Origin: Diadophis punctatus similis
Taxonomy: Eukaryota > Chordata > Lepidosauria > Squamata > Dipsadidae
Reading direction: 5' to 3'
DNA length: 64,000 bases
Assembly: GCA_023053685.1 (NCBI GenBank)
Contig: JALIGW010000029.1
Span: forward strand, 3,296,501-3,360,500
The position numbers were made by a program, and so were the translations under genes. How positions within the stretch are numbered: position 1 is the stretch's first letter; each line of letters begins with the position of its first letter. Below the pieces are notes generated by a model that was not told the DNA's origin, did not search any database, and worked only from the letters and a program-made list of their open reading frames with translations. Shown here in pieces: positions 13,001-25,700 of this stretch.

Positions 13001-16000
13001 TTACCTACCTCGGAAGGATGGAAGGCTGAATCAACCTTGAGCCGGTGAGATTTGAACCTCTGATCTGCGGATCACAGTCAGCTAAAGTGGCTTGCAGTAC
13101 TGCACCCTAACCAATGTGCCACTTCGCTACCTGTCATCTGGGATGTGGTTCCCCCTCTGAGATTCAAACAGCCTTCACTCTACTGATATTTCAAAGGGCC
13201 CTCAACATATGGCCCATTGCCCAGATCTTTGGAGAGATGGTTGATGCTCCTTTGCTTCCTTTTCCTTGTTCCCATCCAAGTTTTTCTCTGCTATCTTTTT
13301 CTTTTGCGTTTCTTGTTACTTTTTAAATATTTTTTAACAATTTGTTAACCATCCAAAGTTGCTGGGAGTTGAGTGTCCTATAAATTTAACTGACTGTAAC
13401 CAGAACCATCTTTCTTCCACAAATCCTTTAATTCATTTGAATGCAATATATTTTCTTCTTCCAATTGGCCTCAAATTATCTGTACCGATTGTACAAATGT
13501 GTATTTTGCCACATTTAACCAAAGTTTAAAGCAATATATGCTCAAGACCATCTATGCCAAGGTACAAAATATAACTAGGAAGTTTCAACAGCGTATCGCA
13601 TACATGTACCAGAAGAAGCAGATGAGTGGATGTGAAAAGTAAGCAAACTATTCTTCCAGACTGAAATAAAACACAGCTTCTTTGAGTTGCTAATTTAACA
13701 TACAGATTAGGAAGATGCTACGTTTTTTGTCAAGATTTAATTCTCCAGCAAGTATTCAGGTTATAAGTCAAGTCCTTCCCTTGCTGAACAATATTTCAGA
13801 TATAGTACGTCATAATCAATGGCTCATACAAGGACTCCTTACTACTATGATCTGAGTTACTTAGGACTAGAATGAAGTATCGGAGGGCCACCCAGAGGGC
13901 AAATATTCTCCCATTTGGTTTAAATAACGCTTGCAATGCTCAGAAAGAGATTACCACCTTGGATAGTTTTCTCTAGAAAGATCTTTGTTGGAGTAGCAGG
14001 CTCAACAGCCCAACTTTGCAGCTTTTGCACTGTCATGTATTCGCTATTTAATAGCTGGATGCTGATCTCCCCTCCCCCCCGCAAAATGTCATAATTTACT
14101 AGATTCCAGGAAGGTCGTAAGACACAACTGTGAAGCAATCTGCTTATTATGAACAATGCACAGTCTCTCTTGTGCTCATTAATAGATGCAGGTATTTTCT
14201 GCAACAACACCCAAAGCTCACTTGCTAGAACTACTGATGCACTTTCTGCAAATTGTTCTCAATACACATAAATAAATCAAGAAACTTAAGATGCTGCATC
14301 AATCTCACCTTCCCAGTCATAAAAGCTACATGAAATATTAAGCCCCTCCGCAAATAACAGTTTGTCTCGTTACTCAAGAGCAGTATACTATGCAGAACCA
14401 ATTTTAAAAAATCACTTCTTTACCTGGCCTTTCTCTGCCTCATCTCCCTTGTAACACTTTGGGCATTCCCAGCAATTTGGCAATTCCTCGTTCAGTAGCC
14501 CTTCCCCATCCATCTGCAGAAGAGAGAAACTCAGCAATAATTTCCAACAAGACTCATGTTGGTGTCATTTTTATAGGAAAGTAAATCAAGTTGTCTGTAT
14601 GGAATTTAAAGTTCCTCACCTGTAAACAGCCAGGATGAACAATTTCATTGCAGATGCAGCACTCCATTAGTTTCTTGTCAAAGTCCTGGGAATCTTCGTT
14701 CTTATCTACCTCTCCACAAAGTGCGCATGTGACAGAATGAGGCAGTCTGGGCTACAAAGTTAAAACAAGAAATCATGTCAGAAATGTCTATCTGGACTTC
14801 AAGTATCGCTCTGAGTTTGGATTCAGGGATATTTTCAAAAAGAATCACAGGCTTCATCCCCTTCATTTGCACAAACCAAAGTTTATTTCTTTTGCAAAGA
14901 CAACTGGTTTTTCTCCTGTAGTATCACTTACCGCCAAACATTGCCTTAAGATACAAGACTGTTTCATGCGACCAGGCCCTCCAAATTTCTTCATATCTTT
15001 GCAGTAATGACACATGCCACATTCACCCTGCAGGCAGGCCTTGCATTTACGACATCGCACCCGCCTCCTTCGTGCACCAGATACTATAGGAGAGACTGTG
15101 GGTCTCACAGTTGCAGGTCGTGGAGCTGGTTTCATGGTATGGGGCTTGGTAATAGGGATGGCAGGTAATCTTAACTTTGGCCGAGTCTGAAACTTGAGCT
15201 GTCAGTGGAGGAAAAAAAAACGATATTAAATCTAGAGATTCATAGAATACCAAAGATTCTTTTTTCAAAAGACCACAATGCAATAATAGACATTCAATCG
15301 CAGAAAAGCTCTAAACATAGGAACAGAAAAAAATTATGTATGGAAAGGGAAAGGAGTTTGCTCCCAAAGATAAGATGTCTAAATAACAGGATTACTTTAT
15401 CATTAACTAATTCTGAGTTTTGGCAATGATAATTCCTAGAAACCAGCACTTTAAAAACACTGCTATGTACATTATCCTTAATTTTAGTTTCTGCAATGCA
15501 CTTCTACAGTCGTGCATTTGTAGGAATAAAAGAAGTAGCAAGAGTCTGTTTCTTGGTTTTTTAATTGAAATAAGAGGCTGGATTTAACACAGTGGATTTG
15601 TATTTTCAGCACAAATTTTCCAGTTATTAGAACAAACACAGAGAACCATTATTTACCTTATCCCTCTTCGGCCACTGGACAATAGGGATTCCAGTAAGTG
15701 CCAGTTTGGGATCACTGTTTGAATACTCTTCAAGCAATAGCTGTAGCAGAACAGAGAAAATAAAAATATACCTTTAAACTTCATATAGAAATTTAAAATT
15801 ATTCAATATACTTTTAATAATCATCTTTACAGTAACTTTCTGTAAAAACAAATAGTCCCATTTATTAATGAAGATTTGCATATTGCTACCCGTACTCTAC
15901 TTCTAACTACCAAAAGCATATACCATCTTCAGTTAAAAAAACAAAAAATTGTGCATATATATGGACTTTCTTTACAATCCAATATTTATTGTTTCCATAC

Positions 16001-19000
16001 TATTACAATGTCCAACTCATACAGAAAGGAATGCATCAGTGCTGAACTATTGTGATTAGACTTACTTTTAACCTTAAAGCAGACAATTTGGTCCTAAAAT
16101 TCAACAGCAGATATTAAGGCTATTTTTTTCCTAATAATGTTGCTTTAATGTTCATCTGTCTTTCTCATATGCCGTAGCACTAAATAACCTGAGTCACCAG
16201 TCCATTGCTCAGTGTTAGCAGCACGTGGCTAAAATCATAGGTGATTTTGCATCTCTTCCTAAATGGTTTTTCCCCTCCTTGTTTCTGATGCTTCTGCCGT
16301 CCACCCCACATCCACCCACTCTTGATTGCCGTTTCAGATGTGCTTTATTTACTTGGGGTTACTATGGTTACATTACTGGCATTGCCTTGTGCAGGGAGTG
16401 CAGTGTTTCTTGCTGCCAAGATGGAAAGAACACTGCATGGGCTGGGCTTGCTCTTGCTGGCACTTACCAATGCAAGGAATTCATATTCCCATATGAAGCT
16501 TCTGCTCTGAAATGTCTATTAGTATGAGAGACTTTAAAATTGCCAAGAATTAGGGGAAACCAACATTGAGACTCTAAACCAAATATAAACGTATCTATCT
16601 AATCTATCTGATTAATAAGATTGCTCTAAGTAATGAACATATATGCAACAAAAGAAGAAATTGAATTCTCCTACTCCTGAAGCTGTAATCATGCAGACTA
16701 TCACATTTACACAATGACAAATACAAATCTATTCTAAGAAAGAATTTTGATAGCACATTTTATTTACAGATGTAGAAATAAGCAACAATTTAAGTGATTG
16801 TTTAAATGCGAAGATGGAACTTCCAAAAGCAACAACTAGAAACCAATCAGACAGAGATATTTCCCTATGACACAGAAACTGTACATACAGTAGTGTTTTG
16901 GTTTAGCCCAAACCAGTAATTCTTAAGCAGGTCACTTTCCACCTAATAATGTAGAAGACAGGAAAAAGAAATCTTCCTTTTCACCCTTGGCTGACTAGTC
17001 AAGGGGAAGAAATCTCTGCTTAAAATTAAAATAAAATGGCACTTCAGCAACAAAATCTGCCAACCAGATAAATAAGCATGGTGGTTGTTATCTGGTTCAA
17101 AGATGTATTAAAAGTATTCTTGCAACATGCATGGATTAAAATCATGTATGTCAGAATAAAGTTGTATCACTTAGATCGCTACACTGATAACACCCTTTTT
17201 ACTAGTGCACATCCCAGATAGCAATTAAAGGTCAAGAACCACTGCCCACTTCAACATTTATAATTTAAATAACAGAAGTGCAGCCTTTTATGACATTTTT
17301 ATGAGACCTACCATTTTACTTTGGGTTTATTTTAGGAAGTTACAATGCAGTTGACAAGAATGCTTTATAGAATCCCTTTTAAAAGCGAAGGTAAACTTCA
17401 ATTTGGATCAAGCGTCCATTCCCAAAAAAAGTCTGCGTGTTTTAACAAAGCTTTAATTGGGTTTAATTTTGTTTTAACGGATTTTTAATCCACCCTGCTT
17501 TGCAGCTGCTTCCCCACCCTTCAAGAAGAAAAAAAAACCGTGGGTGGAAGGAAGTGACTGTCGCGACTAGCCCAGCAGAACGTGCAGTCTCCAAGCCCCG
17601 CCCTCTTCCTTACGGCACATATTTAAGAGGAAAGGTCGGCATTTGAGGGCATGAACACACATGCTGCTCAGGGCAAAAAGGCGGGGGGGGGGAGAAAAGA
17701 CACGTGAACTCCTCCAGTCAGAGGCACTTTAGGGGTAGCCGCAGAGGCGTGGAAGCTCCGAGGACGACAACACCCAGTTCCACCAATTCCCACGGACATT
17801 TAGAAAGAGCCCATTCGGGGGCGGGAAGAGAAAAGGGGTAGCAAAAAACTACTCGCGGAACTACTCTGAGAACATGCTACTTTCAAATATCCAACAGATC
17901 GCAGGCAAACTTGTTTAGAAGTAGAGGGTCTTCCTGCCTTCTAAAGCCAAGCTACGCGGCCTTGCATTTCCCCTTCAATCAAACCCCCCTCCCTCCCAAA
18001 TGCAGACAAGCACCGCGAAAGGAAATGCCGCCGGAAAACCCCGATCAAACGCTCTCCACGGAAACGCAAGGATCCGCTCATTCAGCAGAAGTCCACTCCC
18101 CGATCCTGAACCCAGCCCCACAGTTCCAGATTTGCCTGACCTTGCCGCGCTCCGTTCCACCGAAGCAGCCGAGAGTGTCGCCAGGAAGTTTCCGACTAGT
18201 CTCTTTGTTTTCCTATTCTGCCCAGTTACCGCTTCGGTTTCGATCTTTTCCCCCCAAGGCACACAAGTTTGTTCCCATCCAATCCTTCGTTCTCCCAGGC
18301 GAGGATTTCGGTGAAAGGGGGGCCACTTTTAACAACTCTTGTCAGCCCGAGCAGCTGCCTCGCCGGAGCATGCTCCTTCCAGAACCCTTCGGCGGAAGCT
18401 TCCTCTGCCTGCAAACAATGCTGCTGCGTCACCCACATGCAGTTCCCAGCAATGCTTTGCAACGGAAGATGGCAGGAGAGAAAGGAGGCCGAGCGAGCGA
18501 AGAACAGAACGGAAAGCCGTTCTGCTGCAGAGTCGGGAGGAGGGGAGGGCTGGACTAAGCGGCTGGCTGCTTGCTAATTGGTCGAAACGGCCGCCTAAGC
18601 TGACGCCCTTCCCCCTCCCCCCACCACCGCAATTGGAGAATCCGGGGCCAGCAGCCCCAAGGGCTGAGACTCTGGCAGACTTGAGAGAACAGAACAGGAA
18701 AGCTTTATTAACCCGTTCTCTGCGGTTGCTGCAGCTACGGCTCTTTTCTCTCCTCCCCCCCCCCCCAGCGCCAGCCCTTGCATCACTATTTTGGTCACAA
18801 CAGCAAACTCCTCTTCAATAAGGGTGGCCTTTGAACAGTAACAATGGCTTCTTCTTCTTTTTTAAACCGCCTAGAACGCGGAAAAAAAGGTCTTGAGATC
18901 CGTGAAACGGCCGAGAGGTACAGCTAGTTTCTTAATGCCGTCAGCTACCCCATCCGCTTTATATTTCAAATGTGAGTTTAAAAAGACTGCACGGAAAGCT

Positions 19001-22000
19001 CATTGTAAAAGTGAAACTTGTACCTGATGTTTTTTCCCCCCAGTGTTGTATAATCTTGCTCATGAATCCATGTTTTCGGAATTCAGCGCAAACTTGCAAT
19101 ACAGAATATTAAGAGACAAGTTGGTGCTGTGTGTACTAGCCAAACAGGTCTTGCTGGATGCTACCCTTGTATTACTGGTTCCCTGAACTAGGCGTTTAAA
19201 ATGTTTGCTGGTATATTTAGAAGGCTGAAACGGATAAAAGTGGATTAACAAACATTAAAGATATGGACTTTTAAAGATCACAAGCAATAGATCTTAAATG
19301 CCTATGTTGCAGGGGCTAATGTTCAAAATATGCAACTACGGTAGCTATTGTAGTACAACAACTACGGTAGCTATTGTAGTACAACAGATAGTTGGCGTAT
19401 TTTACATACATAAATTTTTTAGTTTGCATGTATATGAATTATTAACAGATGACTGCATTCAAACTTACTAAAATTTTAAACAGCCTTAAGCAGAATTGTG
19501 GATATATCACATAATGAATACAAGAGAGCAACCTACAGATGCTGTAAAAAAAGAAGAAAATGCCTGCAGACTGTAATGCAAATTTTCCCGTTTCAAAGAG
19601 TATATTTACACAATTGTTTAGTTATATTGGAACAAGCCACAGCATTTTAATTAACATGTAAAACATTAGGGGAATAATGTTTTAACATTTTCATAGTTTT
19701 ATATTTTTTTTACTATGAATTGTTTGTGGGTTCCACCAACAACATTGCTAGGAATTACACAACTAAGCAGTATTTCTAACTGAGTGCTCACTCTATTTTT
19801 ATCAGACTACACAATGTAATTGGACACTACCATTTCTATGGAAACTTCTGAATTTGTCACCATTTTTCAGTAGACAGATCAAATGACATGCAGTACCCAT
19901 AAAACACCAACTGAACAAATGGCAGCTGTTATCTCTAGGAGACATAATGGCTTGTGGTTCTATATACACATACACATGCACACTTCTAATAACCCTCCAA
20001 TAAGGAAACATTTTTCAGTCTTGCTTTTCAAGTTGGATGATGTGGCTTTGCTGATCATTTGGATAAAATAAATCCTTTCCCCCCTTCAAATAACCACAAG
20101 AGGGGAAAAATCCAGAGGAGCAGCAAAAATACACAAATCAAGTTATTGTGCCTTGATTCATATAATGCATTATACCATAATGTGATTTGACTGGGTTTGA
20201 CTTGTATTATCTGAATCCAGATACTGGTTTGTAAACTATGATTTATGGGTTAGTATATGAGGCAAATCCAGAGAATTCAGCAAACTTTTCATAAGCAAGC
20301 AGTCTTAACAGATGGTGAATCCAGTCTTAAGAGGTTATCAGAAGTTAATGGAGCAGTGGATACTCTACTATGTTCTGCTTTCTTAAAAACTTAATTGGCT
20401 TTCAGGCAAATGACAAATTACTAATTTGTAGTAATACTTCACACAGTTTTATGTCCATATGATATTTGTGCTTATGTGCTGGTTGGCTGGCAGCATATAT
20501 TTAATATTATTGAACTTAACAATGGCAACTTTTAGCATAAATAAGAGTATTTTTTTACCAAGGATTCTGTTCCAACAAATTCTTCCAGAGATATACTCAA
20601 ATTATTCAGGGACTCTTAAGAGACAAATACATGGAAGATACATAGTTGCCTTATTATAGGACGTATTTCATACTGATAAAATTCAGGAACTTCCTTGTTT
20701 CATTTCCATGAAACAACTTTGTAACAGGAAGTATCATATATGAAACACTATCAATACATGTTATAAAACAGGGCTGTAAAACTCCCGGCCCATGGGCCGG
20801 ATGCGTCATGTGCTGGCAACGCCCACGCCCGCTTTAACGATGGGAAAAGAAGTCCCGATACGTCACGTGATGCTGCTGTGACGTGAGTTTGACATCCCTG
20901 TTATAAAATATTACCAAAATGTAAGTTGGTAACAACTGTGCCCGAATTAGGGAGATGTAAAATTCTGTGAACCTCCTCTTGGGATGCAAATTAAATGGTA
21001 TGGAATATACCTTGTTTCCCTGAAAACAAGACCAATCCTGAAGATAAGCCCTAGCAGGTTTTTTACGCCTATGCCAAATATAAGCCCTACCCTCAAAATA
21101 AGCCCTACTTAAGAGCCTGCGCAGCTGGCCGCCCACCCACTCCGTCTGGTTGTTCGTGGTGCCATGGCCATGAGGCGAGGTGGTGCAGCTGCACCATGTG
21201 CCTTGCACTAGCTTACCTCGGCCCCCGCAGCCAGGCCATCCGCGTCCCGACACCTGCCTTGAGGTGGCAGCACTAGCAGCCATGTCCAGCAGGAGCCCAT
21301 GTGGCCACTGGCCCACTTCTGCTTGCTCACAGCCACAACGGAGCAGGAGGCCAAGCGGTGCAGTGGTGCTGTGGCAGCAAGGTGAGGCAGGTGTCAGGGC
21401 ATGGATGGCCTGGCTGTGGGGGCCCTGAGGTAAGTTGGTGAGGAACGCGTGCGGTAGCTCCACACACCTCACCTTGTGGCCACGGCACCAGTGCGTTGCT
21501 TGGCCTCCTGCTCCGTTGCGGCCGTGAGCAAGCAGAAGTGGGCCGGCAGCCATGCAGGCTCCTGCTGAATGGGGCTGTTGGTGCCGTGGCTGTGAGGCGA
21601 AGCAGGTGTCAGGGCATGGGTGGCTTGGCTGCGGGGGCCCTGAGATAAGCCGGTGCAGGGCGCGTGGGGCAGCTCCATTCCCCCTGCCTCGCGGCGGTGG
21701 CACTGATGTGCCACGCAGCCTCCTGCCCCGCTGTGAGCAAGCAGAAGTGGGCCTCACGTACATGGAAGAAAATAAGACACCCCCAAAGTTAAACCCTAGT
21801 GCTTATTTTAGGACCCAAAAGAAAATAAGATTCAGTCTTGTTTTTGGGGAAACACGGGTATTATTCTCAGACTGACAAATCTGCATTATTTCTAGTTAGT
21901 ACTGCAGGGAAGGCAGAAACATTTTCAAAGACAAATTGAATAATGTCAGGAATTTTGATAAGTACAAAATAAAATAGCTATTTTGATTCCAGTTAAACCA

Positions 22001-22710
22001 GCTTGCAGTAGTGCAGCACAGTTGGCTATAATCATCCAGTCCTGATTAAATATTTCAATTTGATTATTACTGTTCCTTTGTTCCTTAACTTGACGGTGCT
22101 ATAGAAAAAGACAATATTTCCATCTTACCTTAACATCTGCAATAAGAGCATCCTCATCTTCTATGCCTGTGGGTACACACTTCTTGTGTAGAGGCAAAGA
22201 TTCCAGCTTGTCTACAAGACAACGCAGACCTTCAAGCTCAAACTGTGTTAGGTGCACCTTCTTGTCTTTAAGTGAACAATTGCTGTGAGAATCCCATGCT
22301 TGGCCATTTTGGGAACCTCGACTGGATTCAGAATCCATGGAGAGAGTTCTCTTAAGACTTGGCAAACTTCGACACCCTCTACTTATTTCATCATAGTCTA
22401 AATTAGCACCATTAGCTACTGGGCTGGTAAGGATTGACCTTCTGGTGACTGGACGATGTGATTCCTTTCCGCCCACAGAATCGTCTTCATCCATATTTCC
22501 TGACTCTGAGTTACACAGTTCCATATCTGCATACAGAGGAAGGAATAATCCTTATCAGATTAAATGTTTGATATTTTTTGGACAGCATTAAATAAATAAA
22601 GGTGAACGTATAGCTAGGTTTAAGTCATACTATAATCTGTTAGATCGGTGATTGGATGTGTGACTCTTCTGGTTATGGCACTACCTTCAAGGGTTATCTG
22701 TTAAAATCAG

Positions 22711-22747
<37 letters not shown>

Positions 22748-25700
22748 GGTGAGTCAAAAAGTAATTCCATTTTCTTTAGGACAGGTATAATTACCAACAC
22801 AGGAACATGTAACATACATCAAAATGAAACTGGTCCTCTGTGGATCACATCCCTACTTCTCAACATAGTCACCATTTCTCTCAATAGCAATGTTCCACCT
22901 TCGAATGAGAGCATGTATCCCTGCCTCGTAAAATTTTTGTTGACTGTTCTTTGAGCCACTTCTTCACTGCAGTTTTCACTTCCTCATCACTGGAATAATG
23001 TTTGCCTCTCAAACCCTCTTTCATGGGGCCGAAGAGATGATAGTCTGAAGGCGCTAAATCTGGTGAGTATGGAGGATTATTATTCCAGTGACGAGGAAGT
23101 GAAAACTGCAGTGAAGAAATGGCTCAAAGAACAGTCAACAAAATTTTACGAGGCAGGGATACATGCTCTCTTTCGAAAGTGGAACATTGCTATTGAGAGA
23201 AACGGTGACTATGTTGAGAAGTAGGGATGTGATCCACAGAGGACCAGCTTCATTTTGATGTATGCTACATGTTCCTGTGTTGGTAAGTATACCTGTCCTA
23301 AAGAAAATGGAATTACTTTTTGACTCACCCTCGTAATATAAAAATCAGAAAAATGAAAGCTAAAATAGCAGCTCTTACCCATGTTAAGTGATTCCTTCTG
23401 AAAGTCCTTGGTCAAATGGGAACGGTTAGTGATGCAGTAGACATAGCGTTCTAGTACATACCAGCACATTTCATAATAAAAGGGATAACGAAATTTAATT
23501 GGGACCTGTAAAGGGGCAAGATACAAGAAAACAGCATTTCTTAAGACTATTAGTTATGCAATCTTCTTAATAACCCCACCTTTTTCTCACTTAGCCCTTA
23601 TAGGGAAATCAAAATGCCCCAGTATGTAGAAAATTGCTGTCTTGTAGTTCTCTCAATATTAATTCATTCATACTTTACAATTCAGTGTGGGGCCAGTGGC
23701 ATTTTTTCCAGACTCTTAATTAAAATATAAACTTATTAAAATTAGCTTTCTTATTGAGGACTTCAAAAGAGCCTATGTAATCTTTAAAAAAGATCTAGGT
23801 CATCTTAACTTCTGTCCCATATAAACTAGAGGATACTATTAAGGATAGCTCAATGTGCATAAAAGTTAAACATTCAAGAGTGATGAAGATTTCTGATCTG
23901 AAGAGCAACCAGAGTACCAGAGGAAAAAAGCCCAACCTGGCTTTTATAAAGGAAAGGCCTTGCTTCATTAGCTTTTTAAAATTTATGCAATTCCTCAGTC
24001 TTTCTACATGGAGGCACCCTTTCTACAAATAACATCGCTCTTTCATGTTCACAGAAGGCCTTTGATCCAACAGTGTTGATAGAGCACTATTCTACTTGTC
24101 CTTGTTATAATTTTTGTTTTTGTTACTTGCTCGTTATAATTTCACACTCTTCTGAAAGGCTTCTCAAAAGTCATGAACAAATGAGATGGAAAGGGATTGT
24201 AAAACCTGTCCCCTTTTTTGTGTGAAAGAAGATCTAATGGATAAAACTGACCTCGCCAGTAGAAATTATCTAAGCTTGTTAACTTGGTTCTGTTTAGACA
24301 TAAAAGTTTTCTACAGACTTCAGAAAAGGTATGCTGCTAACTTATAGACTGGTAACTTATTGAATGGATAACAGAATCAATTAAACTACATAATGAAAAG
24401 AAGTAAAAATAATTTATCTGAAAGGATTTGTCTTGAAGTCAGTGATTCTTATAAATCATTTGGAATCAAAGATAGTCACTGAGATAACTAACTTGAAGTG
24501 AGCCTAGATTACTTAGCACAATAAAGCCTAAGCAGAAACATCAATTCGTGGCATAATACAGCAGTGAAAAATAAGGGAAAGATAAAAAAAATCATGGCGA
24601 GTATCAGAATTCAGTTAAACATAGACTGAAAGTAATTTCAGCTCTGTATTTCAGATCAGTACTGGACACTGGATAATAATCAACAAAAGCTGATTACGAT
24701 AATGCTTCATTTCTCACCTTTGAGGACTAGCTGATATGATAGAAACTGATTTTTGGATTACATGACATCTTGATTTAATCCAGTTAATCATCTGGATCAT
24801 CTGTGCCCGGCCATTATGGGCATTGTAAATAAAAATTAGAAAAGTATTAAAAATATTAGAAAAGAATGTAATTACCTAATGTAGACATCTATACTGCTGT
24901 TTCTCTGATTAAGTCAATGTTTGTCCCATGCCTTGAAATTTTAGGGTTTACTGGTTTACCTAGTGCTTTTGTGGTTGAAAAACTGAACTTTAATAGGGGT
25001 GGTAATATTCTATGTGTAAGTTATACAATTTTGAAAAAATGCTTCTGAAAACCTCTTACCCGTGTACGGTCTTCAATACTATAAATCCGTAGCTGCATAG
25101 GGATATTGAAGCTGTGTAGAAAGTTTCCTCCAAAAACTAGGGTATCCATAGGAGTATACACAGCATGGATCCAACCTAAGTACCAAAGCCCATCTTTAGA
25201 TAATCTGAGTCTCCATAGCTGAAAATCTTGTATTTTTAAAGTTGTAATTTACATATGTTTACACTTCCAAGAGTTGTATTTATTGAACCAAATCTTCTCA
25301 GAAAAAAAATGTATTCTTAATTCCAATTTATCCTGGATTACAGAAAGGTACAAGATCCAACCTAGCTTAAGCAACGTATGTCATGCAGTTTATAAAGATG
25401 CAATGACATTTTTCACCTGAAATTGGAGGAAGGGGAGGTTTGGTATTTTCTGGTTTCTTAGAATAACTGCCCATTGTCCTTCCCTCATTATTTTCTACAA
25501 GATTTGCCAACAATGCAGATTGCCCTGTTGACCTAAATGGGTAAATACTGTTTAGGTCAGAATCATTTTTAGGCCTCTGAAGCAAAGGGGATAAAGGGCT
25601 TACATTACCAGAGAGATATCACCAGAGACTTATAAGGCTATTTTAAGCTTAATTTGATTTCCAACCTCTCAGAAAATCCAAAAAGATAAATGTCAAAGGT

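Larger units (their letters stand above)
11697..14423. other. KDM2A intron holding a LINE/SINE cluster
   Basis: The upper part (13.4-14.4 kb) shows nothing recognisable. The middle holds LINE-like remnants with two SINEs inserted side by side. No exon seen. Confidence 0.7.
15741..22128. other. KDM2A intron with candidate internal promoter
   Basis: A 6.4-kb intron. It contains the CpG-rich island at about 17.5-18.85 kb, a 26-bp tandem duplication, one hAT MITE and one GC-rich TA-flanked element. 15.8-17.4 kb and 18.9-20.7 kb show nothing else recognisable. Confidence 0.8.

Noticed and set aside
17911..18821. Several frames of 95-215 residues in the GC-rich block
   Set aside because: Overlapping frames on both strands with compositional bias of a CpG-rich promoter; no domain and no splice context.
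20834..21763. 309-residue minus-strand frame
   Set aside because: Crosses the boundary of a TA-flanked element and a hAT MITE; Pro/Ala/His-rich repetitive translation with no recognisable domain.
25367..25585. Possible extra exon in the KDM2A minus-strand intron
   Set aside because: Flanking KDM2A exons join in phase without it and the translation does not match KDM2A.
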